A DNA stretch of 40,260 nucleotides, from assembly GCA_031549455.1 (NCBI GenBank), contig JAVBPT010000014.1:1-40260 (forward strand), written 5' to 3'. Of this stretch, positions 14,687 to 22,934 are shown piece by piece (within the stretch, counting starts at the first letter, position 1; each line of letters begins with the position of its first letter). The translations under genes and the position numbers were made by a program. This DNA is from JAVBPT01 sp031549455 (GTDB taxonomy: Bacteria > Bacillota > Clostridia > Lachnospirales > JAKSVV01). Below the pieces are notes generated by a model that was given only the letters and a program-made list of their open reading frames with translations, was not told the origin of the DNA and did no database searches.

Positions 14687-15364
14687 GTGACAAATTTTGA
14701 GAGTAAAATATTAAGTAACCGTAAAATCAGCTTTGAAAAATTGCTTTCTTTTGGTTTTACAGAGGAAAAAAATCGATATACTTACCGCTCCGCCCTGTTA
14801 AACAATCAGTTTGACATCATTATTGAAATCACTCAATCCGGTGAGCTGAAAACAAAAATAGTCGATGCACAAACAAAAGATGAGTATACCCTTATACATG
14901 TTCGTAGTGCTTCAGGTGAATTTGTGGGAAAAGTCAGGGAGGAATATGAAGCTTTATTAAATACAATCATTGAAAAATGCACCTCAAAAGAAGTTTTTAA
15001 AAGCAATGACGCCAAGAAAATAATACAATACATACAAGAAAAATACAATGATGAACCCGAGTTCTTGTGGACTAAATTTCCGACAAACGCGATTTTTCGT
15101 AATAAAGAGAATGCAAAGTGGTATGCCGCCCTCTTAAATTTACCCAAGCATAAAATCGGACTAGAGGGGGAAGGAAATATCGACATCCTTGATTTAAGAA
15201 GTGATCCAACATCCATCCTTTCATTGGTAGATGGGAAAAAAATTCTCCCCGGCTACCATATGAGCAAAAAGAGCTGGTTTACAATTCCCCTCAATGAATC
15301 TATCCCGATAAAAGAAATCTATTCCTATATCGACCTGAGCTATCAGATCATCAAAAATAAGTAG
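14687..15364 (+). CDS. MmcQ/YjbR-family protein with N-terminal extension
   Basis: This 225-residue protein starts at GTG with GAAAGGA upstream. The last 110 residues match the MmcQ/YjbR family (CyaY-like DNA-binding fold): FPTNAIFRNKENAKWYAALL, DILDLRSDPTSILSLVDGKKILPGYHMSKKSWFTIPL, then a closing helix IKEIYSYIDLSYQII. The signature is the PGYHM-x-K-x-W-x-T/I-x-L segment. The first 110 residues form a second module found in some Firmicutes members of this family. The molecular role of the family is poorly defined; DNA binding has been proposed. It stands alone with its own promoter. Confidence 0.85.
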   Translation: MTNFESKILSNRKISFEKLLSFGFTEEKNRYTYRSALLNNQFDIIIEITQSGELKTKIVDAQTKDEYTLIHVRSASGEFVGKVREEYEALLNTIIEKCTSKEVFKSNDAKKIIQYIQEKYNDEPEFLWTKFPTNAIFRNKENAKWYAALLNLPKHKIGLEGEGNIDILDLRSDPTSILSLVDGKKILPGYHMSKKSWFTIPLNESIPIKEIYSYIDLSYQIIKNK

Positions 15365-15369
15365 ATTAT

Positions 15370-15389
15370 ATCATGGAATGATCTTTTTA
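15370..15389 (+). terminator. Weak terminator-like hairpin
   Basis: ATCAT-3-ATGAT followed by CTTTTTATC, a few bases after the stop codon at 15364. The stem is only five AT-rich pairs. Confidence 0.35.
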
Positions 15390-15705
15390 TCTTGAAAAAG
15401 TGCAGTATACAATCTTGGAAACAAGCGGAGAATTAAGCGTTTTAACAAAAGTCAGCAGTAGTCTTTAATAGCAGAAGATATGCATAATCTACTTCTGAAT
15501 GAAGTCCTCCTTCTTTGTGTCGATCACGCAGACAACATTAAAATCCATCCCCCAAAAACGTAAAGGCGTCAATAAAAACATTGAAATGTAGCCAAAATCC
15601 TTCTTTATAATATACACATACTAAATTATCTTAAAATTTCTTATAGTTTTCACGTTGATTTCACAATGAGGGTTTATGATAGAGTTAATATTAAAGGAGG
15701 ATATT
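15389..15705. other. Gene-poor stretch with a possible gene remnant
   Basis: On the minus strand 15617-15489 is open for 42 codons and reads as a plausible protein tail (KKDFGYISMFLLTP and FNVVCVIDTKKEDFIQK, then TAG). A GTG could start it but has no ribosome binding site. It may be the end of a lost gene or chance. The leader and ribosome binding site of the EF-hand gene lie at the right end. Confidence 0.4.
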
Positions 15706-16032
15706 TTGATTATTAACGCAAACATGTCAACAGGGGGCCCTTCTGCGGCACTCCCCCAACCCACTTCTATGCAAACGTCCAGCACTTCTTTAGAATCATC
15801 CTTATCAGAAGAGGAAAAACTATATGACCTTGATGGCGATGGCAAGCTGAGCTCCGCCGAGGAAGCGGCCTACCTGCTCGCAAAGCAACAAAAGGAGGAA
15901 ACAGCGCAACGGGAAGCCCCCAAAAATGAGAAAGAAACAACGGTGGATGACATCAGGAAATTAGCCGATCAAATGAAAAGCTCTTCCGCTGCTTTACAAA
16001 GTGAACTACTGAATGATTCAGATGAAGCATAA
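15706..16032 (+). CDS. Small EF-hand protein of unknown function
   Basis: The protein is 108 residues when started at TTG 15706, chosen because AAAGGAGG lies five bases upstream; the in-frame ATG at 15676 places that site inside the gene. A Ser/Thr/Pro-rich N-terminus is followed by one canonical calcium-binding loop, DLDGDGKLSSAE (residues 41-52), with Asp/Asp/Asp/Glu at positions 1, 3, 5 and 12, then a charged helix up to the end. There is only one loop and no dockerin repeat, so it is not a dockerin. No signal peptide is seen, so it is probably cytoplasmic or exported by an unknown route. Calcium binding is likely from the loop; the role is unknown. Confidence 0.7.
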   Translation: MIINANMSTGGPSAALPQPTSMQTSSTSLESSLSEEEKLYDLDGDGKLSSAEEAAYLLAKQQKEETAQREAPKNEKETTVDDIRKLADQMKSSSAALQSELLNDSDEA

Positions 16033-16043
16033 AAAAGCAATTT

Positions 16044-16076
16044 AAAAGTCTTATTTTTCATAAGACTTTTTTATTT
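16044..16076. terminator. Bidirectional terminator between EF-hand gene and metK
   Basis: AAAAGTCTTAT (16044-16054) pairs with ATAAGACTTTT (16060-16070) around TTTTC, with T-tracts on both strands. It ends both convergent transcripts. Confidence 0.9.
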
Positions 16077-17185
16077 TACATTACTTCAATCTTTTCCCAT
16101 GGAAGATCTAAATCCAACCTTCCAAAGTGCCCATAGCACGCCGTTTGTAGATAGATGGGGCTCCTAAGATTAAACTTATTAATAATCCCATTGGGTGTCA
16201 AATCTACCCTTTTGATTTTTTCTAGGATATCCTCTTTCGAAATTTTTTCTGTTCCAAAGGTATCAATATAAACCGAAAGGGGTTCTGCCTTCCCAATCGC
16301 ATATGAAAGCTGTATCTCACATCGGTCGGCATATCCATTGGCCACAACATTTTTTGCTAAAAAACGGGCCATATAAGAAGCGGAACGATCCACCTTCGTC
16401 GGGTCTTTTCCCGAGAAGCATCCGCCCCCGTGAGCAGCATGTCCGCCATAGGTATCTACAATAATCTTTCTTCCAGTAAGCCCTGTGTCACCCGCCGGCC
16501 CGCCAATCACAAACTTCCCGGTTGGGTTAATATAATATTTGGTATGCTCATCAAGCAGTCCATGCGTAACAGTTGGCTTAATAACCCTTTCCATTATATC
16601 CTTCTTTAACACTTCATAGTCCACATCTGCATCATGTTGAGCTGAAACCACCACGGCATCTACCCTTTTGGGTTTTCCGTCCTCATACTCAACCGTCACT
16701 TGTGTTTTTCCATCCGGTCTAAGGTAAGGCAATTCGCCACTTTTTCTTGCATCTTTTAGCCTTTTTGCTAAGTTGTGTGCGAGCACAATTCCGAGAGGCA
16801 TATATTCATAAGTTTCGTTACAGGCATATCCAAACATGATACCCTGATCTCCAGCGCCACCAGTATCCACACCTTGTGCGATATCTGGTGATTGGTTGTG
16901 AAGCTTAATCAATAATTCACAACGATCTGTGAATTCATATTCTTCCTTGGTATATCCAATAGTTCGAATCACGTTTCGAACGGTCTCCTCAATATTTACA
17001 TTTGCATTCGAAGTAATCTCCCCCATCACACAAATAAAGTTGGCCGTCGTAAATGTCTCACAGGCCACCCTCGCGTGTTGATCTCGTTTTAAATAGTCAT
17101 CCAGTATTGCATCTGATACCATATCACACAGTTTGTCTGGATGCCCCTCCGTTACACTTTCTGAAGTAAAATAAAATTTATTCAT
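16076..17185 (-). CDS. metK: S-adenosylmethionine synthetase
   Basis: MetK makes S-adenosylmethionine from methionine and ATP. Translation from the ATG at 17185 gives 369 residues; AGGTGGGGG precedes it, and the longer frame to 17236 lies inside the upstream gene. Signature motifs are present: TSESVTEGHPDK at the N-terminus (His15 and Lys18 bind ATP/phosphate), GAGDQGIMFGYA, and the P-loop-like GGGCFSGKDPTKVDRSASY near residue 250, which binds triphosphate. It ends HFGRLDLDLPWEKIEVM. It is slightly shorter than the usual 384-400 residues. Its start overlaps the stop of the AI-2E transporter gene (bases 17178-17185), so the two are translationally coupled. No SAM riboswitch is seen upstream. 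Confidence 0.97.
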   Translation of the reverse strand: MNKFYFTSESVTEGHPDKLCDMVSDAILDDYLKRDQHARVACETFTTANFICVMGEITSNANVNIEETVRNVIRTIGYTKEEYEFTDRCELLIKLHNQSPDIAQGVDTGGAGDQGIMFGYACNETYEYMPLGIVLAHNLAKRLKDARKSGELPYLRPDGKTQVTVEYEDGKPKRVDAVVVSAQHDADVDYEVLKKDIMERVIKPTVTHGLLDEHTKYYINPTGKFVIGGPAGDTGLTGRKIIVDTYGGHAAHGGGCFSGKDPTKVDRSASYMARFLAKNVVANGYADRCEIQLSYAIGKAEPLSVYIDTFGTEKISKEDILEKIKRVDLTPNGIINKFNLRSPIYLQTACYGHFGRLDLDLPWEKIEVM

Positions 17186-18335
17186 TGAATCCCCCACCTT
17201 TTGATAAAACTCTTTTATCATATTTTTTATTAACAAATGTCAAGAACATATCCTGAATGACTGCAAAGACCGGCACTGCTAAAAACATACCCATCACACC
17301 CCAGAATGTGCCACCAATAATAATGGCGAAAATAATCCATATGGGTCTCGCATTAATAGAATTCCCCAAAATCTTTGGTCCTAATATATTTCCATCAAAT
17401 TGTTGAAGAATGAAAATGAATAATGCCACCGGGAGCGCATATCTCGGTTCATAAAGAAACACCAGAACCACCACAGGAATTGCTCCAATAAATGGACCAA
17501 AATATGGAATCATATTGGTAACACCAATAATTACACTAAAAATAAGATTGTATTTTAAATTTAAAATGGCGAAGCCAATATACGCCAGAACGCCAATAAT
17601 TAAAGAATCTATCGCCTTGCCAATGAAGAAACGGTTAAAGGTCACCGCAATCGAATTGGAAAGCTTTAGGACGAAGAATGAAACCTTGTCGCTAAAGAGG
17701 GAAATAACCGTTTTTCTTGCTCCTCTTAAAATCTCCTCCTTCTCTTCTAACATATAGAAAGAGACAATGATGGCCACAATCAAATTGATTACGAAAGAAG
17801 TCACACTCATAAACCCGGTCAATAATCCCATGATGTTATCCTTTTCGCTTATATATTTCCCAATCAAGGTTGAAAGTTCATCCACTAGATTTAAATCCTG
17901 GGTTAGGTTATACTCATTTAGTGCTTTTTCAATCGTCAATGTATACTCGGGCAACCTATTTCTAAACTCGTTTACACTTTCCGTAATCGCCGGTATCAGA
18001 TAAATAATAATTAAAGAGATACAGGTAATCGTCACAATATAAACAATGAAAATCGAAAGCAGCCGAGTTAGCTTCGCCAAATTTTTCCCCGTCTTTTTTT
18101 TCTTCTTTTTAAAAAGTAGCTTCATTTTGGATTCAACAAACTTTACACTCGGATCCAGAATAAAAGCAATAAAAAAACCAATTACAAACGAGGTCAGCAC
18201 CTTAAATATATAGGACAAGCCAGCCAAAATATCGCTAAAGTTTGAAACAAACTTTTCAAATAAAATGGCAAACACAATAATAAAAATAATCATTAAAAAA
18301 AGTTTTTTGTTTTTTTCCTCTATAAAATGATTCAT
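17178..18335 (-). CDS. AI-2E family transporter (PerM/YdiK-like)
   Basis: This 385-residue polytopic membrane protein has about eight hydrophobic segments: two at the N-terminus, one near 95-115, then a cluster from about 165 to the end. The conserved FFIGKAIDSLIIGVLAYIGFAILN and GVTNMIPYFGPFIGAIPVVVLVFL stretches are typical of the AI-2E/PerM family. Members move small solutes; sodium-proton exchange and autoinducer-2 export have been reported for individual proteins, so the name does not fix the substrate. A very basic loop (KKKKKKTGK) follows the second segment on the cytoplasmic side. It is the first gene of a two-gene unit with metK. Confidence 0.9.
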   Translation of the reverse strand: MNHFIEEKNKKLFLMIIFIIVFAILFEKFVSNFSDILAGLSYIFKVLTSFVIGFFIAFILDPSVKFVESKMKLLFKKKKKKTGKNLAKLTRLLSIFIVYIVTITCISLIIIYLIPAITESVNEFRNRLPEYTLTIEKALNEYNLTQDLNLVDELSTLIGKYISEKDNIMGLLTGFMSVTSFVINLIVAIIVSFYMLEEKEEILRGARKTVISLFSDKVSFFVLKLSNSIAVTFNRFFIGKAIDSLIIGVLAYIGFAILNLKYNLIFSVIIGVTNMIPYFGPFIGAIPVVVLVFLYEPRYALPVALFIFILQQFDGNILGPKILGNSINARPIWIIFAIIIGGTFWGVMGMFLAVPVFAVIQDMFLTFVNKKYDKRVLSKGGGFNE

Positions 18336-18364
18336 ACACTATTCATCCTTTGCCCCTTTCTTTC

Positions 18365-18392
18365 ATTATACACAAAAAAAAACAGATTTCAA
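18365..18392 (-). promoter_or_regulatory. Promoter of the AI-2E transporter-metK unit
   Basis: On the minus strand TTGAAA (18392-18387), 16 bases and a perfect TATAAT (18370-18365). The -35 box contains the TGA stop codon of the cysteine desulfurase gene. Confidence 0.8.
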
Positions 18393-19549
18393 TATTCTAG
18401 TTTTCTTATCTGCTGAATTTGTATTTTTAATCTTTCCACTACATACTCCAGTTCTTCTTCTGTATTATACCTAGATAGACTCACTCGAATACTTTCCCCT
18501 ATTTCAACCCTCCCGAGCGAAAGTGCAGAAAGCACCTGATTATCTACCTTTAAACGACTAGAGCATGCCGCACCTGCTGAAACAGAAATCCCATCACCGG
18601 ATAGAGCGTTAATCAGAATTTGAGCCTTCACGCCTTTAAACCGAAGATTTAAAATGTGGTAGGCCCCCTCTTCCGGAACCGGGCCGTTAACTGCGGCATC
18701 CGGAATCTCCGCCAGTATTCGGGACGCTAAGATACATTTTAGCCGCATCACCCTTTCCTTTTCTTCTTTTGTCATCCGGTTCATGGCAGATACAAAACCC
18801 AAAATACCATACACATTCTCTGTCCCCGGCCTAAGACCATTCTGCTGAGATCCGCCATAAAACAAAGCGGATATTTTTACTTGCTTCCTACAATAAAGCG
18901 CACCTGTTCCTTTGAAGCCATGGATTTTATGAGCACTCGTCGAAAGAAGATCGATTTGTGCCTTCTGTACATCAATCTCATATTTGCAAAAAGATTGAAC
19001 TGCATCCACATGAAAAAGTGTGTCTTTGTTTTTTCTCTTAATGATCTTCCCAATCTCATCAATATCATTGATCACACCAATCTCATTATTTACATGCATA
19101 ATACTAACAAGAACTGTTTCTTCGCAAACGGTCTCCCTTAACCTTTCAAGATCCAACCTTCCGGTAGAGTCCACCCCAATGTAATCTACCCTGTATCCTT
19201 CCTGTTCTAACTGCTTGACCACCTGAAGCACAGAAGGGTGTTCTAGCTGTGTGGTCACAATATGCTTTCCCCTGCGTCTATTTGCCTTTAGCGTTCCAAG
19301 AATGGCCAGATTGTTGGATTCCGTTCCCCCGCTTGTAAAAAAAATCTCTGCTTGATCCGCATGAATCTTCTCCGCCACTTTTTCCCTTGCTCTCTCAATC
19401 TGGATCCCCACCTGAATTCCTTCTGTGTGAATCGCAGAAGGGTTGGCAAAAAAATGCTCATTGAAGGGGCGCATCTCCTCGATCACTTCTTCGGCCACTT
19501 TGGTGGTTGCTGCATTATCTAAATAAATTTTTGCCTTTCCTTCTGGCAT
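18389..19549 (-). CDS. Cysteine desulfurase (NifS/IscS class)
   Basis: This 386-residue PLP enzyme removes sulfur from cysteine as a persulfide for Fe-S cluster or tRNA thiolation. It shows YLDNAATT at residues 9-16, His104 in QLEHPSV, the PLP lysine 208 in SAHKIHG, and the active-site Cys329 in SAGAACSSR within a long loop, as in class I NifS/IscS. In many Clostridia such a gene is followed by thiI or an iscU-like scaffold; neither is here, so the acceptor is not indicated. It is the last gene of the recN-to-PilZ run and overlaps the PilZ gene by 35 bases. It could be one of several paralogues. Confidence 0.94.
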   Translation of the reverse strand: MPEGKAKIYLDNAATTKVAEEVIEEMRPFNEHFFANPSAIHTEGIQVGIQIERAREKVAEKIHADQAEIFFTSGGTESNNLAILGTLKANRRRGKHIVTTQLEHPSVLQVVKQLEQEGYRVDYIGVDSTGRLDLERLRETVCEETVLVSIMHVNNEIGVINDIDEIGKIIKRKNKDTLFHVDAVQSFCKYEIDVQKAQIDLLSTSAHKIHGFKGTGALYCRKQVKISALFYGGSQQNGLRPGTENVYGILGFVSAMNRMTKEEKERVMRLKCILASRILAEIPDAAVNGPVPEEGAYHILNLRFKGVKAQILINALSGDGISVSAGAACSSRLKVDNQVLSALSLGRVEIGESIRVSLSRYNTEEELEYVVERLKIQIQQIRKLEY

Positions 19550-19922
19550 TTTTAATCTCTTCCTCTCTTTGCTTTAACTGTTCCTGAAAAATAAACTTCC
19601 TAATAATATAATCTTCTCTTGAGTTTAGGTGTGTGAACTTGCAGCCCAATAAATTAAAGCCATTGCTCGTATCGAGTGTTTTACGCAAAATAATCGGCAA
19701 AATAGAAAGTTCTTCTCCCCCCAGCACGATTTTACATAAAAACGACATGCCCACTTCTAACGCCTTATTTTCCGTTTCCACTAAAACACCTGAAGTGCTG
19801 AAATTTAAAAATTTAATAACCTCATTATAAGGCGTGGAAAAAATACTTCCATCCTTATCGAAGATCGATTCAATCTTTACGATCATTTCATAATCCAATC
19901 TAACATTTTCCCGATCGTTCAT
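19515..19922 (-). CDS. PilZ-domain protein, putative c-di-GMP receptor
   Basis: This 135-residue single-domain protein has both c-di-GMP-binding signatures: RENVR at residues 4-8 (RxxxR) and NFSTSG at 40-45 (D/NxSxxG). After the beta-barrel (FLCKIVLGG, ILPIILRKT, NLLGCKFTHL) comes a helical tail with Lys/Arg/Glu-rich end. No output domain is attached, so it should act by binding a partner when c-di-GMP is present. It follows addB after 42 bases and overlaps the cysteine desulfurase gene, a setting without obvious motility or biofilm genes. The start has AGAGGGGTAT upstream. Confidence 0.88.
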   Translation of the reverse strand: MNDRENVRLDYEMIVKIESIFDKDGSIFSTPYNEVIKFLNFSTSGVLVETENKALEVGMSFLCKIVLGGEELSILPIILRKTLDTSNGFNLLGCKFTHLNSREDYIIRKFIFQEQLKQREEEIKNARRKGKNLFR

Positions 19923-19964
19923 ATACCCCTCTCTTTTTATACCATATACTTTAATTTTTTAATT

Positions 19965-22934
19965 TCAACTTTTTTCACAGATTTTATCAAACAGACAGTA
20001 TCGACAAACTCGAACTCCATTTATTTTAGCCGGCTTTGGCGTATAGATGGCATCAAGAATTTTCTCTGCAAACTCACAAATCTTCTTCTCAACTGCCTCA
20101 ATGTAGTCTTCAAAATCTTTTTCTCCAAATAGGTTGTCTTTTACGCTTGCGTGGTATTCCCCATCCACCTTAAATTTAACCGGTAAAAAGCTTGAGTTCC
20201 TGTAGTCCCAATCCATTGCTTCTAATATTTTTTGATCGTCTAGTAAAATACCTGAAAGCCTAGATGCTTCGTCTTTTGTATCCTTTGCATTTTTCAAATG
20301 AATCGGCAATAAAAACACCCCAGCGGGTTTTAATTTTCGTCCCTTTATATTTCTCGAAAGCACAGATAGATAAATCCCTAGTTGCAGATTAAAACCATTC
20401 TCCACATCCAACAATCTAAAGCTTGTCTTTCCCGTCTTATAGTCAATGATTCGAACATAGTCCCCATACTCGTCCACACGATCAATTTTTCCAACCACTT
20501 TTATCTTTTGATTTTGAGCTGTGGTTAGTTCAAGCGCTTTGATTTCTTTGTTATCATTAAATTCAAGTTCTATCTCTTTCACCTCAAACTTACCCGAGGT
20601 ATATTGATCCACGATAGATAATACATTTTTAAGCAAAAGATCTTTTAGACGCCCCATGATATAGACCGCCCTCCTATCCTCTCCTCGTTCGCGCATTTCT
20701 TGCTTTAAGGTAGCATCAACGATCCCTTCTATTTCATCTTCCCTCATTTGTCTTTCCTTTAGCTCAGTAAAAACCTTCTCCAGAACCTTATGTACGATAT
20801 TTCCAATCTCTTTTGCGTCAATCTCGCCTGTATACGGCTCTGTCACATATAAAGCATAATTCACAAAGTATAGAAATGGGCATCTAGCATAGGTTTCTAG
20901 ACGACTGGCGCTCAAAGTCAGCTCCTCTTCTTTACTGGAAAGAATAATCTCATCCTGCTTTCTAAAGCGGACCATCTGTCCTAATTTTTCTTTATCTTTA
21001 ATCTGTATAATTCGCTCTTTTGTAAAATTTTTGGACTGCCTCAAATATAGAAAACGAACACGATCATTTATCAAGGCCTCTTTCTTCTCTGCTTCGTTTA
21101 TAGACACCTTTCGAACAAGCTCTGAAATTCTCATATCTTCTTGTATCTTCATGCCCACCTTATTATCTACATAACTGATATACAATCTCTCCCCTACCTT
21201 ATCCACCATATTGTAAAAAAGAAATCGAGATTCGCCGATTAAATCCATTGCCCTTTTATTAAATAGGATACCATGCGAATCCAATGCGTGGCTTTCGATC
21301 TCCGAGAAAAAAAGTGTTTGCCTGTTTAACTGAACCCCATTCTCAGAAAATCCAACCAAAAACAGGATCTTTGTATCCAATACATTTACACTTTGCTCCC
21401 CAAAAACGCTCACCTGATCTAACGTCGGAAACCCCTCCGTAATCTTCTTGTCTAAGAGTATCAGCCTGCAGTTTTCCATAAATTCATTCAGAGTGATTTC
21501 TCCCTGAAAAAAGCTTGCCAAAGTCTCCCATGCTTCAAACAACACTTTGGTTTCGGAATCTTCTGGATCAAAGCCCAATTTTTTCTCGAATCTTCCTTTC
21601 AAAAGTGTAATTAAATCAAGCGGCGCATACTTCTTAGATCTCTCAAGCCCTTTTGTGATCTCTAGCAGCTCGTCTTTCATCTTTGTGCAGGCCACAAGAT
21701 CATAATGATAATCACGCAGCGGAGTGCAACAGACAAGCTTGTCATAAGAATCAATATGGTTCCGTTCTAAAAAGAAATCAAAATTTATAAGGTGTGCTTC
21801 GGGCAAAACCTCTTTTATAAATAATAGCATGCTTTCTCTTGAAAAGTCAGTTTGAATAAGCTCATTTAGCTTTTCAAGTGTCCTAAATATCCTGGTATCT
21901 TTAAAATAATGGTTGATGGCCAAATAATAAGGAATATCAAACGTAGTAAAGAGGTCTCGCAACAAGGTCTCATAAGAAGTGATTTCTTTGCATACAACAC
22001 AAATCTCTTTTAACCTATACCCTTCATCTCGAATCAGCCAAACAATTTGAGTTGCCACCTCTCTCAATTCATCCTGTCTGGTTTTATACCGCGTCAAAAA
22101 GATGGAATGCTCATCCCGTTCCACCCCCTTACCCAAAACAAGTCGACCGATCCGGTTGGGTACACCCTTCTCTATTTTCTCCATCTCAAATTGGTTGCTC
22201 TGCAAAAATAAGTTTGGTGCATATAAATACGCCAATGGATTGCAACTTTCTAGATCTGCCTGCATAAGCACCTCAAGGCTCGCCTTACTGCTAAGCAAAT
22301 TAAGCAGATTCATCTGCTCTTTTGTAAAATAGTAAAACTCAGAGATATATATCTTTGCATTTTTAAGTAGTCTTAACTCTTCTACTCTCTCCTCCAATAC
22401 AGCATAGCCACTAGAAAAATAGCCTTTTTCTTTTAAATAGGTTCTATAACACCTATTTATCTTCCAAATGTCTTGTATCTTTTTATATAAAATTGTCTCT
22501 TCACTACTCTCCCGCAAAAACGATGCAAGGCTTTCCTCCGTAATATGATTTTGTTCTATTAAATTAATGATGTTTACAATCTCAAGTGTTATATTTTCGT
22601 TTAAACGAAGAGTATTAAAAAAAGAAAACTCAGGAAGACTCGTCCGAATAATGTTTGAGAGAGCCATCGTCTTTTCAAAGGGATGAATCATTGGGGGCGT
22701 TATGCCCTCTTTCTCAAAAATTCTGTGGTAGAGTCTCTGAAAGCTTAATATTTCCAGTTTTCCAATCGCACTTTGGGGTAGCGCCTCTAGCATTCTTTTT
22801 TGCATAGAAAAGTTGAATTGCTCTGGTACAATAATAAACAACCGATCATATTGATCCAACCGCTTCATGATGTCTTCTACTAAATAGGCGATGCGGTTTT
22901 GAATGCTCTCCCCCAACATTGTTTTTATTTTCAT
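19965..22934 (-). CDS. addB: AddB-like subunit of the AddAB helicase-nuclease, lacking the N-terminal P-loop
   Basis: This 989-residue protein matches AddB by order of motifs: an N-terminal inactive helicase-like half (FIIVPEQFNFSMQKRML), SRLETYARCPFLYFV with Fe-S ligand Cys685, the nuclease core GKIDRVDEYGDYVRIIDYKTGK (Asp831, Lys833), and C-terminal Fe-S ligands Cys977, Cys980 and Cys986. AddAB processes DNA double-strand breaks for RecA. The usual Walker A of AddB near the N-terminus (GRSGSGKT-like) is replaced by LGESIQNRIAYL, and the protein is about 150 residues shorter than typical AddB. addA, normally the next gene, is absent; a PilZ gene follows. The start ATG comes directly after the rpoD stop. 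Confidence 0.88.
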   Translation of the reverse strand: MKIKTMLGESIQNRIAYLVEDIMKRLDQYDRLFIIVPEQFNFSMQKRMLEALPQSAIGKLEILSFQRLYHRIFEKEGITPPMIHPFEKTMALSNIIRTSLPEFSFFNTLRLNENITLEIVNIINLIEQNHITEESLASFLRESSEETILYKKIQDIWKINRCYRTYLKEKGYFSSGYAVLEERVEELRLLKNAKIYISEFYYFTKEQMNLLNLLSSKASLEVLMQADLESCNPLAYLYAPNLFLQSNQFEMEKIEKGVPNRIGRLVLGKGVERDEHSIFLTRYKTRQDELREVATQIVWLIRDEGYRLKEICVVCKEITSYETLLRDLFTTFDIPYYLAINHYFKDTRIFRTLEKLNELIQTDFSRESMLLFIKEVLPEAHLINFDFFLERNHIDSYDKLVCCTPLRDYHYDLVACTKMKDELLEITKGLERSKKYAPLDLITLLKGRFEKKLGFDPEDSETKVLFEAWETLASFFQGEITLNEFMENCRLILLDKKITEGFPTLDQVSVFGEQSVNVLDTKILFLVGFSENGVQLNRQTLFFSEIESHALDSHGILFNKRAMDLIGESRFLFYNMVDKVGERLYISYVDNKVGMKIQEDMRISELVRKVSINEAEKKEALINDRVRFLYLRQSKNFTKERIIQIKDKEKLGQMVRFRKQDEIILSSKEEELTLSASRLETYARCPFLYFVNYALYVTEPYTGEIDAKEIGNIVHKVLEKVFTELKERQMREDEIEGIVDATLKQEMRERGEDRRAVYIMGRLKDLLLKNVLSIVDQYTSGKFEVKEIELEFNDNKEIKALELTTAQNQKIKVVGKIDRVDEYGDYVRIIDYKTGKTSFRLLDVENGFNLQLGIYLSVLSRNIKGRKLKPAGVFLLPIHLKNAKDTKDEASRLSGILLDDQKILEAMDWDYRNSSFLPVKFKVDGEYHASVKDNLFGEKDFEDYIEAVEKKICEFAEKILDAIYTPKPAKINGVRVCRYCLFDKICEKS

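Noticed and set aside
16076..17236. A SAM riboswitch upstream of metK
   Set aside because: metK starts inside the end of the AI-2E transporter gene, and the leader of that unit is too short and shows no S-box-like pairing.
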